Origin: Sipunculus nudus
Taxonomy: Eukaryota; Annelida; Sipuncula; Golfingiida; Sipunculidae
Direction: 5' to 3'
DNA length: 64,000 nucleotides
Assembly (NCBI GenBank): GCA_026874595.1
Contig: CM049320.1
Span: forward strand, 8,869,464-8,933,463
The notes beneath the pieces are model-generated. The model worked only from the letters and a program-made list of their open reading frames with translations. It did not search any database and was not told where the DNA came from. A program made the position numbers and the translations under genes. Shown here piece after piece: positions 48,613 to 60,479 of the stretch; position 1 is the first letter of the stretch, and each line of letters starts with the position of its first letter.

Positions 48613-49157
48613 ACCCCATTCTGTTGACAGACGTTTAAAGAAATCAATTTTCTTTTAAATGATTTTAACAAATATAATTGAACCCATCAGTATGCTTAAA
48701 TTATTATAAAATATGAAGCACATTATGGATAAATAAAGACACAATTAAAAATTGTGAAATCTAAATCAAGTATTATTTTTAGATATTTATTGTTTTGCAA
48801 ATTTAAAAGATATATTTTTGTGGTAAAAAATAAATAAACATTTGTATGCATGATGTGGTGTTATCTGACAAGATTGAGATTTATGATGATGCAAATGAGA
48901 ATTATGAATCAACTTTTATATTCAGATATATATGTTAAATTGGAAATGTATAAAAATATAAACTTAAACTAGAAAATAATTGATGTGATGAAAAAAATGA
49001 GGATTTAATACAAACAATTGTTCATTATTTTCCTGCCTCAGCAGAATTTGAGATCAGGCTTTGTTTGCCCTGTTTTATGTTGTTAATTAGCTATATTTCA
49101 ACTGTATACATTTCATAAAAAAATACATATATTTAATAATATATATTATACCAAAAA

Positions 49158-49424
49158 ATAGATTCAATTGAACAAATGTGTAAACTACTGAAATGTCAAC
49201 AGTTAATCGAAAAACCAACTAATGATCATGGTAATAGTACAGATCATTTGTTCACAAACTGCTCACATGCTTTTGTTTCAACATTAGGAAACACATGGTC
49301 AGGTCACAAAATATTTTTTGCAACAATTTCTTGCTCATCAATACAAACCAATCATATAAACCAACCATGGCCTTTATTACCTCTTCCTCTTACACTTTAT
49401 CTCCATTTGATATTATTTTAGATT
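49158..49424 (+). pseudogene. Endonuclease-like ORF fragment in copy 3
   Basis: The frame reads LLKCQQLIEKPTNDHGNSTD then HLFTNCSHAFVS and WSGHKIFFATI. This follows the pattern of the C-terminal half of APE/EEP endonucleases of CR1-like LINEs and of Helentron proteins (QLI-x-PTH-x2-GN-x-LDHIFTN ... SDH). The catalytic SDH is SGH here and the frame ends soon after. It could be a LINE scrap or a leftover of the autonomous ancestor of the element. Confidence 0.5.
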
Positions 49425-49621
49425 TTTACCTTCAAGGATAACGTCAGCTGAGCACAGTGACCCATAGGTCCCTTGTTCTTTTTTCATAGGCTAATAATGA
49501 GTATTATGGTTGTCAGCTGTATTAATAAAATGTGCACATACTGTTAATTGAATCAAGGTCTTGGCATGGCAGCATGCCTTCATGAGACAACACAGGCTAC
49601 CATATACATATTCATATATTA

Positions 49622-49623
<2 letters not shown>

Positions 49624-49665
<42 letters not shown>
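49624..49665. repeat. (AT)n microsatellite
   Basis: Run of about 21 AT units. Confidence 0.95.
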
Positions 49666-49666
<1 letters not shown>

Positions 49667-49669
49667 TCT

Positions 49670-51595
49670 ATCAGTTTATCACTCTTGGCCAACCTGTTTT
49701 GGGTCATAAGCTGAAGAAAGTTAATCTAAGCCTATAGAACTTAACTTGTGGTTACTTAACTTTACAATAATTCTAAAGTTGATTATTGATGTATAGATAT
49801 GCCCTGCTGGGGTTAGTAGACTTCACAGGAACAGACCGTGCAGCCCAGCATGTTGACAGGTCTTGGTATTGTGTTTATGTAATGTGGGGCCTGAGGGTTC
49901 TTTGTTGCCAGGATGGTTCTGTTACTATTTGTATGTCTCAGGGCTAACCAGCCCAGCCTGTCAATAAGTCATTCAGCTCAGGGTTTTCTAACTTGGTCTC
50001 TACAAAAACAAGGCCAATCAGATTGTATATTAGTCCCAACCCATTTCCAGTTTCTGTATCAGAACCAGCCTCTTGTTAGTCTCTGTCTTGGTAGGAACCG
50101 CTGGATAATTGTGTGGATTAGAATCAACAGTTCTATAATTGATTAGAAATATGCATTCTAAGGAATGCAAGCAGCCTCCACAATATGTGGGAGGCCCCTA
50201 TTGTGGGATGCTCCCAAAACCGTGTTTGCATTCATTTACTCGGCTGATATTCCCAGGTTCATTCAGTCATTTTCAAATGACTGTACATTTGAAAATATTT
50301 CTTTTATTACTTTCCTGAATCCTGATCATGTGCTCTATCCACACAAAAATCTATATGATTCTTCATTGGCCCATTCCTGAAATACCCTGAAAATTTCATG
50401 AGATTCCATTCATGACTGCATGAGTTGTGTTGTGAAAAACACACACACATGAACAGGGATTAACGCATACCTTCCTGTTGGAGGCAATCAATCTCCACAC
50501 AGTTTTTCTATCAGAATCAACCTCCAGGCAGATCAGTTTTCTATGCATTTTCAGTTATCGAACTGTTAGATTTATTTTTATGCTGCATCTTGCAGCAACA
50601 TTGCTGTGCATTTTTGATCATAGACAAATTGTTATAATTTATTTGCCATTGTTTACAAAAATACTATATGATATTACACTTAAACTTTCCATTGCAACTT
50701 CTTGTTGAATATCACAGTGTTTTCCCTGTTACACATAGTAAGAATATTCTAAAGTCTTAATCTTAATCTTACTCATGCATCATTTAGTGATATTTGTCAT
50801 ATTTTTATGGTGTCACCAGACATTTCACTGAGGGTTGGGTGGGATGGGGTTGGGGATTGGGATGCATGGATCACACAGCAATAGCCTTACAATTATATGA
50901 CCTTGAAAATGAGGTAACAGTCAAAATAGATATCAGGTCCAAATATGTTAACTGTGATTATTTGTTAGTTTTAGAAAATCAGTCCTATTGGAGATCCAGC
51001 CCCCCAATAAATCGAAAATTAAATTTGCGCTCTCTGGCAGCTATAAGAAAGCCTCGTAAAATATCTGGATCCAAATATTGGTAATGGAATTAACTCAGCA
51101 GCTCCCATTAGTTTCCGGGCCTGATAACTTAACGAACATGGTCACTCCTTGGTCATCAAGATTACTGTTACAAAACTCTGCCATAAGTGATATTTGTATA
51201 TATTTCTTAAATTATTTCTTGTTATTCATACATTAGTCAGATAATGATATATTGGTATATATCATTAACATTCTAGATCCCTGACAGACACAACTAACAT
51301 ACTGTACTGAGGCACCTCACCAGTAGTACCACTACTGTACAGGTGGGGTAGTTCTGTAGTACAGAAAGCAGAATACTAGTGCAGTACACTGCCTGCTTCA
51401 CTGGCTATGTGCAGTAAATATAGAACAGCTGTACAAAAACTATACACCACAGATCATGTAAAGACCTGACTACAGACAAGGTTTACAAACATCCACAGGT
51501 AATAGTTGGTATGGAGATGCTCAGATCATGCCTGTGCACTTCCTCATTTCTAATCTGCCTTAAGTAATTTTCTCAGTAAATTGTTGGGCTTTTAC
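49670..51595. other. Putative intron, nothing recognised
   Basis: Several open frames (49913, 50165, 50478, 50794) have no splice-site pairs or protein motifs that I can support. Confidence 0.4.
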
Positions 51596-51597
51596 AC

Positions 51598-51862
51598 CTG
51601 AGCCAACTGGCCCGTCAAGCCGGAGCTTATACTGAGTACCAGTTTCTGTAGCATGAAGCTCCTCCTGGATGGGATGCTAGTCCATCACAGGTTACCTTCC
51701 CGGTATTAACTGGTACCCATTTCTACAGCTGGGTGGACAGAGGCACACTTGCGGTTGGGACTTTGCTCAAGGGTTTTGGCACGATGGGGGTCTTACCGGG
51801 ATTTGAACTCAAAACCTCTCAATCAAGAGCCTGGCACCTTAACCATTACAGCACCCCCCATA
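51598..51862 (-). mobile_element. tRNA-derived SINE, minus strand
   Basis: Read on the minus strand, GCTGTAATGGTTAAGGTGCC (A box) and TTGAGTTCAAATCCCGG (B box) are spaced about 30 bases, as in a tRNA. A body follows with GGTACCAGTTAATACCGGGA and TGATGGACTAGCATCCCAT. The body text resembles a SINE core found across many marine animals (Meta-type SINEs), but the name is not verified. A C15 run abuts the 5' side (51869-51883). Confidence 0.7.
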
Positions 51863-52514
51863 TCCCCTCCCCCCCCCCCCCCCAATTTTCTTGGTGCTAG
51901 ACCACAGTATGCCTTCAGGAGAACAGCTCACCTCCCAGTAACATGTATGTTGAATTAACATGAAAAATAGCTTCTTCCCTTTAAAATAAATGTGTACCCA
52001 CCAGAATATTGCCCTTCAACCTTTTGCTTACTCCTGTAAATGAGTGTTAAATATGGTGGACCAGTGCAGCTACAGGTGTCAACAATAACACAGGGCATGC
52101 ATCTCCTGGCCACAGCGTGTGTCAGTTGGAAGATGCCCTGACTGACTTCAAGTTGGCCCAAAAAATGTAACACATGTTCCCGCCTCTTATGATCACAATT
52201 GGACCTGTGGTCATGCTTGATCGTTATTTAAACAGACAAACATGGAGTGTGTTTACAAACACTCAGAACCATTTAACAAGGTTTTAAACAACCATATGTG
52301 AGGTATTGAGACAGTGTACTTGGATGGTTTAGCTGGGAAGCTTTTGTAAAGCAAAACTCAACTGATTGTGTGAAAGAATAGGCATAATATTGCTCCTGAT
52401 TATGTCCCTTTAAGAGTGCACTTTATGCAGGTAATTTGTACTCCGAGTGTTTACAAATGTGTGTGTCTGATATTAATAATGCTGTCAGTCTGATATGAAA
52501 TTTATAATATTTGT

Positions 52515-55154
52515 TTTTGGCTCAGCTGACTATAAGTCATCTGAGCTATAGTCGTGGTCCATTGTCCGTCGTCCGTCAGTCCGTCCGGTGTCGTCTGTAA
52601 GACTGGCACGTTTCGACACCATTGGACCTACGAATCTGAAAATTAGCATACAGTTAGATGTACCCAAAATCTCTTACCATGCCGAAAATTGGGTCAATAG
52701 GACTTCGTTCCTTCGAGATATTAAGGAAAAACCTCAATTTTTTATTAGAAATCTATTTTCACACTTCAGGACTACCTAATTTCAAAACCACTCAACTTTT
52801 ATTCCTCATATTTACCATAAATATTCCTCTATATAGTTCCTATATATGTACATGCCAGAAATTGAGTCAGTATTATTTAATTTAAAAAAGTTATGGGCCC
52901 AAACATAATGGACTTTGTAAAAAAATCTGGAAAGATATTTGGTCACTTAAGACCAAAAGTGTTAAAGATAGGGACTTTTTTCAGTAATACAACTTTAATT
53001 AATCAAAATTTAATTGTATACCAAAAATTAGATCAAAATCTGATAATTTTTTTTCAATATTGGCAAAAATATAAAATTGGTACCTTAAATTTTGCCCAAG
53101 TTTGACCATGGCACGTTTTTTCCCTGTAACTGCTGAGGATTTAATTTTCGAAGCATGTTTTCGTTACCATTTCAACTGTTAACACCAAAAATTTGAAACC
53201 AGTTGATTAAAAACTAGATTTTATTCAAGTTTTTAAGCACCATGTAACATATTGTTTACATCAAGCTAGTGTTATGCAGTTTGCTAGAGCTCAGCTCCCC
53301 AGCTTCAGCTGTAAGTTCCTTAAATTTGGCATACAGTTAGATGTCTCCAAAATCCCCTACCATGCCAAGAATTTGATCACTAGGACTTCATTCCTTCGAG
53401 ATATTAATGAAAAACTTCATTTTTCCATTAAAAACCCATTGTTACACTGTAAGATTGCCTGATATCAAAACCACTGATCTGACTTTGATCATATATAATA
53501 TACATATTTTTCTATACATTCGCTATGCACATACCAGAAATTATGTCAGTATTGCGTAATTGTTTTAATTTATGGGCCCAAACATAATGCACTTTTTAAA
53601 AAATAAAAAAATATATTTACTCCCTTAACAAGAGGATTGCTGAAGCTAGAGTTTTTTTGTCAGGGATGTAACATTATTTAATCAAGATTCAATTGAATAC
53701 CAAAAATTAGTTCTGAATTTTTCAAATTTTATAAGTTATTAGTATAAATATAAAATTAGTACCTTAAATTTTGCCCAACTTTGACCATGGCACGTTTGTT
53801 TCCTGAGAGCACTGTTGATATAATTTTCATATCATGCACACATAAGGATTTCATCTTTGTAGTTTAGAAAGCGGAAAGAAATTGGCCAAATATTGTAGCT
53901 TTTATTAATGTTTTTATGAGACCATGCAGACCCAGGCTCAATTCAGCCCCTCTTCAGTCACTTGTATGTTGACCTTGTTGACCTTTCATCAGATTATGCA
54001 TGCATGCTTGAGGCGAGGCTACACTGGGGCAGCCAGGCAGCTAATGCCCAGCCACAGTTGATCCAGGTGTCCAACCCAACTCATCTAGTTGTTGTTTTGA
54101 AAAACAACATAACAATAAACAATAAATTAATAATTTTTTATTAGTTTTTTATAACAAATTAAAGAAAAATTACAAGAAAAGGAATTTGTTAGTTGATGAG
54201 TAACAGAAAATTAACTTGCAGTTACTGATGATGTAAGAATCTTGTATGGATGGATAGAATGTCAGTGTCAATGTTATTCCAAATAACACCATGCAGTCAC
54301 CTATGGTATTTTTCAGTTAAATTTTAATGATAAAAAAAATAAATCATATTATTCATTACTAATCATTAGGGATCATATGAAGGAAATTAATGATAGACAA
54401 AGATGCAGTTGATAATATTAATCTATATTCCTACTGTGTCTAGTGTGTAGATTGATGTGAAAGTAGTCCAAAGTGAATATATTACATTTAATTTTTTTAA
54501 TATAAATAAAAGCCATAAAACCAGGTAATTATGATCATTATTCAAATTTGTGAATTTTGTATATTCTGGATTCTCAACATCATTGTTTGGCTAAAACTAC
54601 TAGACATGGTGCGAATGCTTTGCAAATGTATTTGAATACGAATATGAATATGTACTGCATTAAAAAATTTTTTTGGATAAGAATGGGAATTCAGGTAAAA
54701 ATGAAAGTATTTGAATACCAGTGAAGATACTTTCAAAATGTTTTCATGAATGCATTCATGAATATATTCTATAATATTATTTTAATAATCATTTCAGTTA
54801 TATATTATTTTAAAAATTTTCTTATTATTTTTTTTAAATAAAAATTATATTGACACAATATTTGTTATAAAATTTTAAGAAATAGTTAAACTCTTTTATT
54901 ATATGTGCTGCTTATAAGTTATATGGCCAAGTCAAATCTGTGTGACAATAGCACTCAATTTGTTAATAAAATAAATGAAATCAATCCTCTTCCCTGTCTC
55001 CAAAGATAGTATCAAAATCATACATAAGCTAAACACCAACAACTCATAATAAAGCTTACATTTATAACCACACAAAACCAGCATGTTCCTCATTCCCAAA
55101 TCATATTTTTTATCATATATAACAGCTGAGCGCCGTGACCCATGGGTCCCTTGT
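52515..55154 (+). mobile_element. TTTTAGCTCAGCTG-family element, copy 4, internally duplicated
   Basis: Left end TTTTTGGCTCAGCTGACTAT, then GTCC repeats. The core unit occurs twice (GTACCTTAAATTTTGCCC at 53080 and 53758; spacing 678). The first unit matches copy 2 closely, the second is more diverged. 53880-55100 is AT-rich unique sequence. Right end CAGCTGAGCGCCGTGACC, CATGGGTCCCTTGTT. Confidence 0.8.
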
Positions 55155-55164
55155 TCTGTGCATC

Positions 55165-55630
55165 CGTCTGTCAACTTTTACTGTTGCTTCTATAACTTAC
55201 AGGGCTTTGATTAATTTTCACCATAGCTACTTACCAACAGACTATCTTGCCTGAGTTCTATTATGAGCAAAATCCATGCATATTTAATAAGGTCAAGGGT
55301 CACTAGGCTACTTTGTGGTGTCACCATGATGACTTATGAAGAATATGAAGGATTTCGATAAAAATAATCAGAAATGTTAATAAATTATCTCACCTGAGTA
55401 TGATTTCCAGAAAAAAAACTCATATTTAATGAGGTCAGAGGTCACTTAACTTTGGAGGCACTGTGGTGACTTAAAAAAATCCTATGGATTTTCATGAAAC
55501 TGATCATACATATTTACAGATAGAGTTTCTCACTTCAATTAAATTCCTTTGCAGATTTCATACATATTTAATGAGGTCAGAGGTCATAAGATGGGTGTAT
55601 AATGCACATTTGCGGTGCTCTTTGTTTTCT
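55165..55630 (+). repeat. Dispersed repeat, AGGTCAGAGGTCAC family
   Basis: Begins right after copy 4 ends. Three units with TTTAATGAGGTCAGAGGTCA and TTTTCATGAAAC. The 3' end is GCACATTTGCGGTGCTCTTT. Same family as 3775-4295. Confidence 0.8.
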
Positions 55631-57059
55631 TTTTTCTATTTTTGTGCAATGATGTAGGTCTCAGGACCAGTCTTCTTGTGACCAATTTTCTGGTCTCAGT
55701 CTCAGCTGTTATAGTCTCAGTCTTGCTCTTGAAGTTCTCAGTCTCTACTCTGGTCTCAGCTTTGAGTTGAAATTCAGGTTTTATAAAGTATTCACTGTAA
55801 AATTCATGCTTGTGTGATTTGCTCTTTGTTTAACCTTTTCATTCCATACTGCTTCTATTTTTGCCTGTTGGTTTCGGTATGTTCAATGATATTTTGACAG
55901 AATGTTTACTTTGATATGAGGAATCGGATGACAATCAGTTAAACATATATAGTAAATGATCCCTCGGTCTACTGGTCTCGATCTTGGTCTTGAAATCTGT
56001 GGTCAAAGACCTCTCAGATCAGCCAGTCTGGACAACACATGATTGGCGAACACACCGTTTTCAAAAGCTAGTGTGGTCACTCATAATTATGAATTCTGCA
56101 CTCTTGGCAAAGCCATTTTTGGCTTTATTACATTTTTGGCGAACTGCCTATGTATTGGGGCACAGATGCAATGAATCTCCTTTTATGTGACACAGTCATG
56201 ACAAATATGAATTTAATGTTATTTTCCTTTATTTTTTTTTCAAATAACCTGTAAATATTATGAAAAACTTGATTAATGTCATTTACATATATTTCATCAA
56301 ATACCATTCAGTATAACGATAAACATGATCCACGTGGTTTGCCTATAGTTTATTCAGATACATGTCATGACAGTCATGATTAATACCAATTGTGTATATT
56401 TCATCCAAATCAATATTTCTTGGGCCAGTACTGAAATATTGTAAATTATATTAAAAATTATCAGATTTTTTTTTATATATTGTGATATTCAGGTTAAGGT
56501 ATATTAGTCACCTGTACAGGGAGGTATAGATAAAATAATATGTAGATTTGTGTTTGTTGAAAATAAGACATTTGGTTGTACTTTTTATTCGAGACACAGC
56601 TGTAGGTACCAAGGCACCCTACCAAGTAAGAACCCGCTCAGGGGAATATATTATTCATCTGCGCAGGTGTAATCATGTTGTGTCTTCAGGCAGACGATCT
56701 TGTACTAAACACCTGTTGAGTGTTCTTCACAGTTCAGGGGTTAAAATTCACAGGGTTATATCTTAGTATATATGGTATGATTAACAACAATTTTTGATAT
56801 ATTAAAACTTCATACAGAGTGTTGTTCTAAATTGGTCCTTGCACCTCTTGATGTTTATTGAATTTCTCTTATTTTATTCCCTATAACTTGATCATTTAAC
56901 TTTTAAAAGTTAAATCAGTATGAGAGTCATATCCTGATATTAGGTATTCTGATATTATATTAGTTAGAGTGTATAATTTCCTTCCTCATAACAAGTAAAA
57001 TAGAAAACAATGAATATCTGCATTTAATTTGCAAAAGTGAAGAGGTTTGATGTAAGTGT
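55631..57059. other. Putative intron, nothing recognised
   Basis: Contains a run of GTCTCAGTCTTG-like words at 55655-55770 (short, degenerate). No exon supported. Confidence 0.4.
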
Positions 57060-57135
57060 ACCGCCATCTGGTGTTCATTTGGAGAACTATAGTGAGCATT
57101 GAATTTAGTCTGCTGTATTGTCACCAGGTGGCAGC
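57060..57135. promoter_or_regulatory. Pair of divergent CTCF-like motifs
   Basis: 57060-57074 on the minus strand reads ACACCAGATGGCGGT, and 57121-57135 on the plus strand reads TCACCAGGTGGCAGC. Each fits 14 of 15 positions of the CCASYAGRKGGCRSY core. They face away from each other, 46 bases apart. Binding is inferred from motif only. Confidence 0.45.
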
Positions 57136-58721
57136 AAGCATCAGACTCCTTCCCTCTAGATCAAAAATGTTGTGTTGCAGTTGGCAAAATTGTGACAGAC
57201 GTTTCTTTTACCATACCACCACCAGGTTTGACTTATTATGTTTTCCCTTGGTTATCTTGTTGCAAATTCCCACAAAAAGTTTTAAACTGATTTTGGTGAA
57301 ATTTTGTTAACGCTAGGGATTTTTAGTTGATTGAGTTTTGGAGATAATCTGGATTGCCATAATTAGTTTATGATTAAATAAACCAATACCATTGGGGGAA
57401 AGGGTAATTTCTTTGTCCCAGCTGTTGGCTTGAGCCATTCATCAGTATAAGAGAACACCTTTGTTTTAGGTGATCTAGCTTTGTTAAGTGTGTTTAAACC
57501 AAGGAGATGATGAACAATATGACACTATGTAGCACACCGCAAAGTTCAGTTCAAATCATGGAGGATGTATCTGCAGGCTCAGACTGTATTTCTAGTTGTT
57601 TTGTAATATCCATGAGAAGAGCAGTGGAGGTCCCAGAAACAAAAGAATAAAGTTATACATAGCATATTATTTCTCACAACAACAAGTGAAATATTCAGCT
57701 TAGGTGAATTTTTGGTGTATAAACGATATTCAGACTGATATAATAAATATTTATTAACAGGTCATTGATTTAGTGGTAAAATAACGTTTCCATTTCATTT
57801 TCTCTATACAGAAGTTTTATACAAAATTCATTAACATAGCAGCAATATTTATCAATTAATAAGAAATACATTTTGCAGTGACATTTGCAGAATGAGTCGG
57901 TGTTATGTAGTTTATGGCGATACAGGTCATGATAAGACAAAGTAAATGAACAAGTGACTGCAGCACCATGGCCTGTCATTCACAGTGCAGCTTCCTGTAC
58001 AAAGATCCAGAGTCTGACAAATCAGGAATTATAAATGTTTAAAGATAGAACTCAAATGTCAAGGTCACAGGGGTCATGGAAAGGTCACCAACTCCAGAAA
58101 AACCAAGGGGCAGTTCACCTGTAATACAGGACACTTTAATATTAAATTAATATCCCAGGCATGCAGGGTTGGTAATTTCTGTTTCTTTGAGCAGATGTAA
58201 AGTCTTTCATGAATAGTGGAGGTCATTTCCTGTTGTTTCATGCGATATTGATTCATTAGGTACGGTGAGGTGGCCCACGTTCAGTGACATGCTTTGATGG
58301 ATCATGGGGTTACCCATCAGAAGGACCTCTTCATCTTTGAAACGGAGGTTGGCGCCATGGTTTTCCTGTACAGACCTGCTGAAGGCTGCCAGCCACACCG
58401 GTTAAACCTGGTCACCCTCATCAGTATGATCATCTGATCCTACTCAGATTAATAGATGGCCTAATTAAATTTGCCAGCACTGGCTCTTTGATGATTTTTT
58501 GGTGCTGCATATTTAGTTCTGACATAATTTGATCCTGCTGATGGCTTTGAGTTGCTTTGCTTGTTAACAGGCTGTGTCAGTCACCACACTATATTCAGGG
58601 ATTTTATTTGTGATTTATTTCAGGAAGTAATTTTTAAAGATGGTTAGTTTGTTCTTACATTACTGCCACTTACATAATTAACCTCTGCTTATGAGCCTAC
58701 TACTTGTTTGTTTGAGACATA
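57136..58721. other. Putative intron, nothing recognised
   Basis: AT-rich, no supported exon. A GTTGCAG-bounded 45-base stretch at 57181-57225 is open in one frame but too short to claim. Confidence 0.4.
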
Positions 58722-59202
58722 AGCCCCATTTACACACGTGGAGCGCTCTATATTGGTTAGCGTGCGCCAAGTCTCCCAAACGCACCAGATTTCGAGGATT
58801 TTTGGTCTGGAGAACTCTACATTTTAACCACTGGTTTGATTCGGTTCCAGATTCTAGCGAGCACCAGACTGAGTCTGGTGTTGCCTACATTTGTGCTTTG
58901 ATCGTGTGTAAACCTATACAGCACACTCCAGCAAGACTCCGCCATCATGTGACTAGGATTTAGCCATGCGAGCAAGGGGGAATCCAATCTAGACGGCACT
59001 AGATTGCTGTATTTATCTGCGTGTAAACGCAATGCAGATTCTAGGCCGGGTCAAGTGTGATGCGACCTTACTTGAAAGGGTAGCGCGCTCTACATGGTCA
59101 CTTGTTCCGGCACAGTGTGAACGCAAGTTAAAATGTAGCCCGCTCAACATTTTTCTGGACCGGTCTAGCGCGCGCCACATTTTTCTAGTGTAAATAGGGC
59201 TG
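58722..59202. mobile_element. MITE with AGCCC-ATTTACAC termini, GC-richer than its surroundings
   Basis: The left end AGCCCCATTTACACACGT is inverted at the right end, GTGTAAATAGGGCT. The body of about 480 bases is rich in GCGCGC, GTAGCGCGCTCTACAT and GAGCGCTCTA words that fold back on each other. No ORF of note: the 90-codon frame at 58691 crosses the element end. Confidence 0.75.
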
Positions 59203-60014
59203 TAGGCCTAGATAGTTTGTATTAGAGTGTGATTATAGTCTTTTGTTTTATGGGACTGCCCTATGTGACTGTAAAAGAAGAGGTGTCCATATTAAAGGCA
59301 GAGGGGCCCTGTAAGCAGTGATTTAACTGTGTTTAAAAGTATTCACACTTTTGGAGACTTTGTTTACATAAACTGAAGCTGACTAGGAAAAATTAGATTA
59401 AAGGGAAGTGACTTAAAGGGAAGTGACCTATAAAAAAGATGTATCTGCTCGTGATGGGTTGAGTATACTTTGGAACTATTGCTTTCGTAATATGTTGTTC
59501 CAGCACCATTTGATTGTGTTTCAAAAGAATAAATGGACTGATCTCATGAAAATGTAAATTTCAATCAGTTTGATTGACAGGTTTGTCAATTTCTCATTAG
59601 TGATGTCATCTGGGGAATCTCGCCGCTCTCTGCCATGCATTTACTAGATTTAGTTTGCAAATCTACTTACTCTAGTGTCCAAACGGCAGCTGTTCTTGAG
59701 TGCGTCAGGGTGGATCTCCTCTCCGTATGATTTATTCTCATGTAGAGAGGTGTAATTTTTTAAAATTGTGTAAGCCTTAATTAGTGACGAGAAACAGAGG
59801 AATGAGTAATATGACTGGTCATAGAATCCTCCTTTGTAAGTTTTTGTCATTAGTAATTGTAAGTTCCTGTTTCCATGGCAATTTTGTTTCCCCATGGTGT
59901 TAATTATAATTCAGTGTTAATTGTCATCATCACTATTATCATAAATGTCTGAATTGCTCATTGAAGCAGTATTTACACATTAGTACATATTCATATAGAA
60001 AGAGTGTGTTCATT

Positions 60015-60075
60015 GATAATAATAATAATAATCATAATAATATCAATAATAGATTATAGATAATAGATAATAGGA
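60015..60075. repeat. (AAT)n / (ATA)n degenerate microsatellite
   Basis: GATAATAATAATAATAATCA followed by TAATATCAATAATAGATTAT. Confidence 0.85.
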
Positions 60076-60411
60076 TAATTAATTTCTTTCCAGATTATTA
60101 GATTAATGTTAACATCAATATCTTTTTGAAGCCATCATAATATATCTGTCCAGCAGAGTTTCCTAGTAAAATATTCAATCTTACTAGTAGAAAATCTTGT
60201 TAAACTGTGGTCTCTTGTTGATTGGAGTTTTTCCTAGGAGAGACTATGATTGGAGATTTTCCTAGTAGAATTGCCCATTCTACGAGTAAAAAGTCTGATC
60301 AGAGTTTCAAATAGTAGAAAATCTGATCAGACTTTGTCCTAGTAGAATTGGTGATTCTACTGGATTTGAGTTTGTCCTGGGGACACATCCATGCATATAT
60401 ATCTTGTCTTT

Positions 60412-60422
60412 GTAATAATAAC

Positions 60423-60455
<33 letters not shown>

Positions 60456-60465
60456 GATAATGAAT
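60412..60465. repeat. (AAT)n then (ATGATA)n compound microsatellite
   Basis: TAATAATAACAATAATAATG passes into seven GATAAT units. The Asn/Asp-rich and Ser/Leu-rich frames over it are artefacts. Confidence 0.95.
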
Positions 60466-60479
60466 TAATGTTAATAAAG

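Larger units (their letters stand above)
46495..49477 (+). mobile_element. TTTTAGCTCAGCTG-family element, copy 3, internally triplicated
   Basis: Left end TTTTAGCTCAGCTGACTATA, then (GTCC)n. The core unit occurs three times, with the GTACCTTAAATTTTGCC marker at 47071, 47754 and 48257. Units 1 and 2 are 683 bases apart; unit 3 is shorter. A C19 run is at 48594-48612. An endonuclease-like frame is at 49176-49421. Right end CAGCTGAGCACAGTGACC, CATAGGTCCCTTGTT. Confidence 0.82.

Noticed and set aside
57181-57225. 45-base possible microexon between GTTGCAG and GGTTTGAC
   Set aside because: Too short to judge. The donor is poor (AG|GTTTGA) and no neighbouring exon fits its phase.
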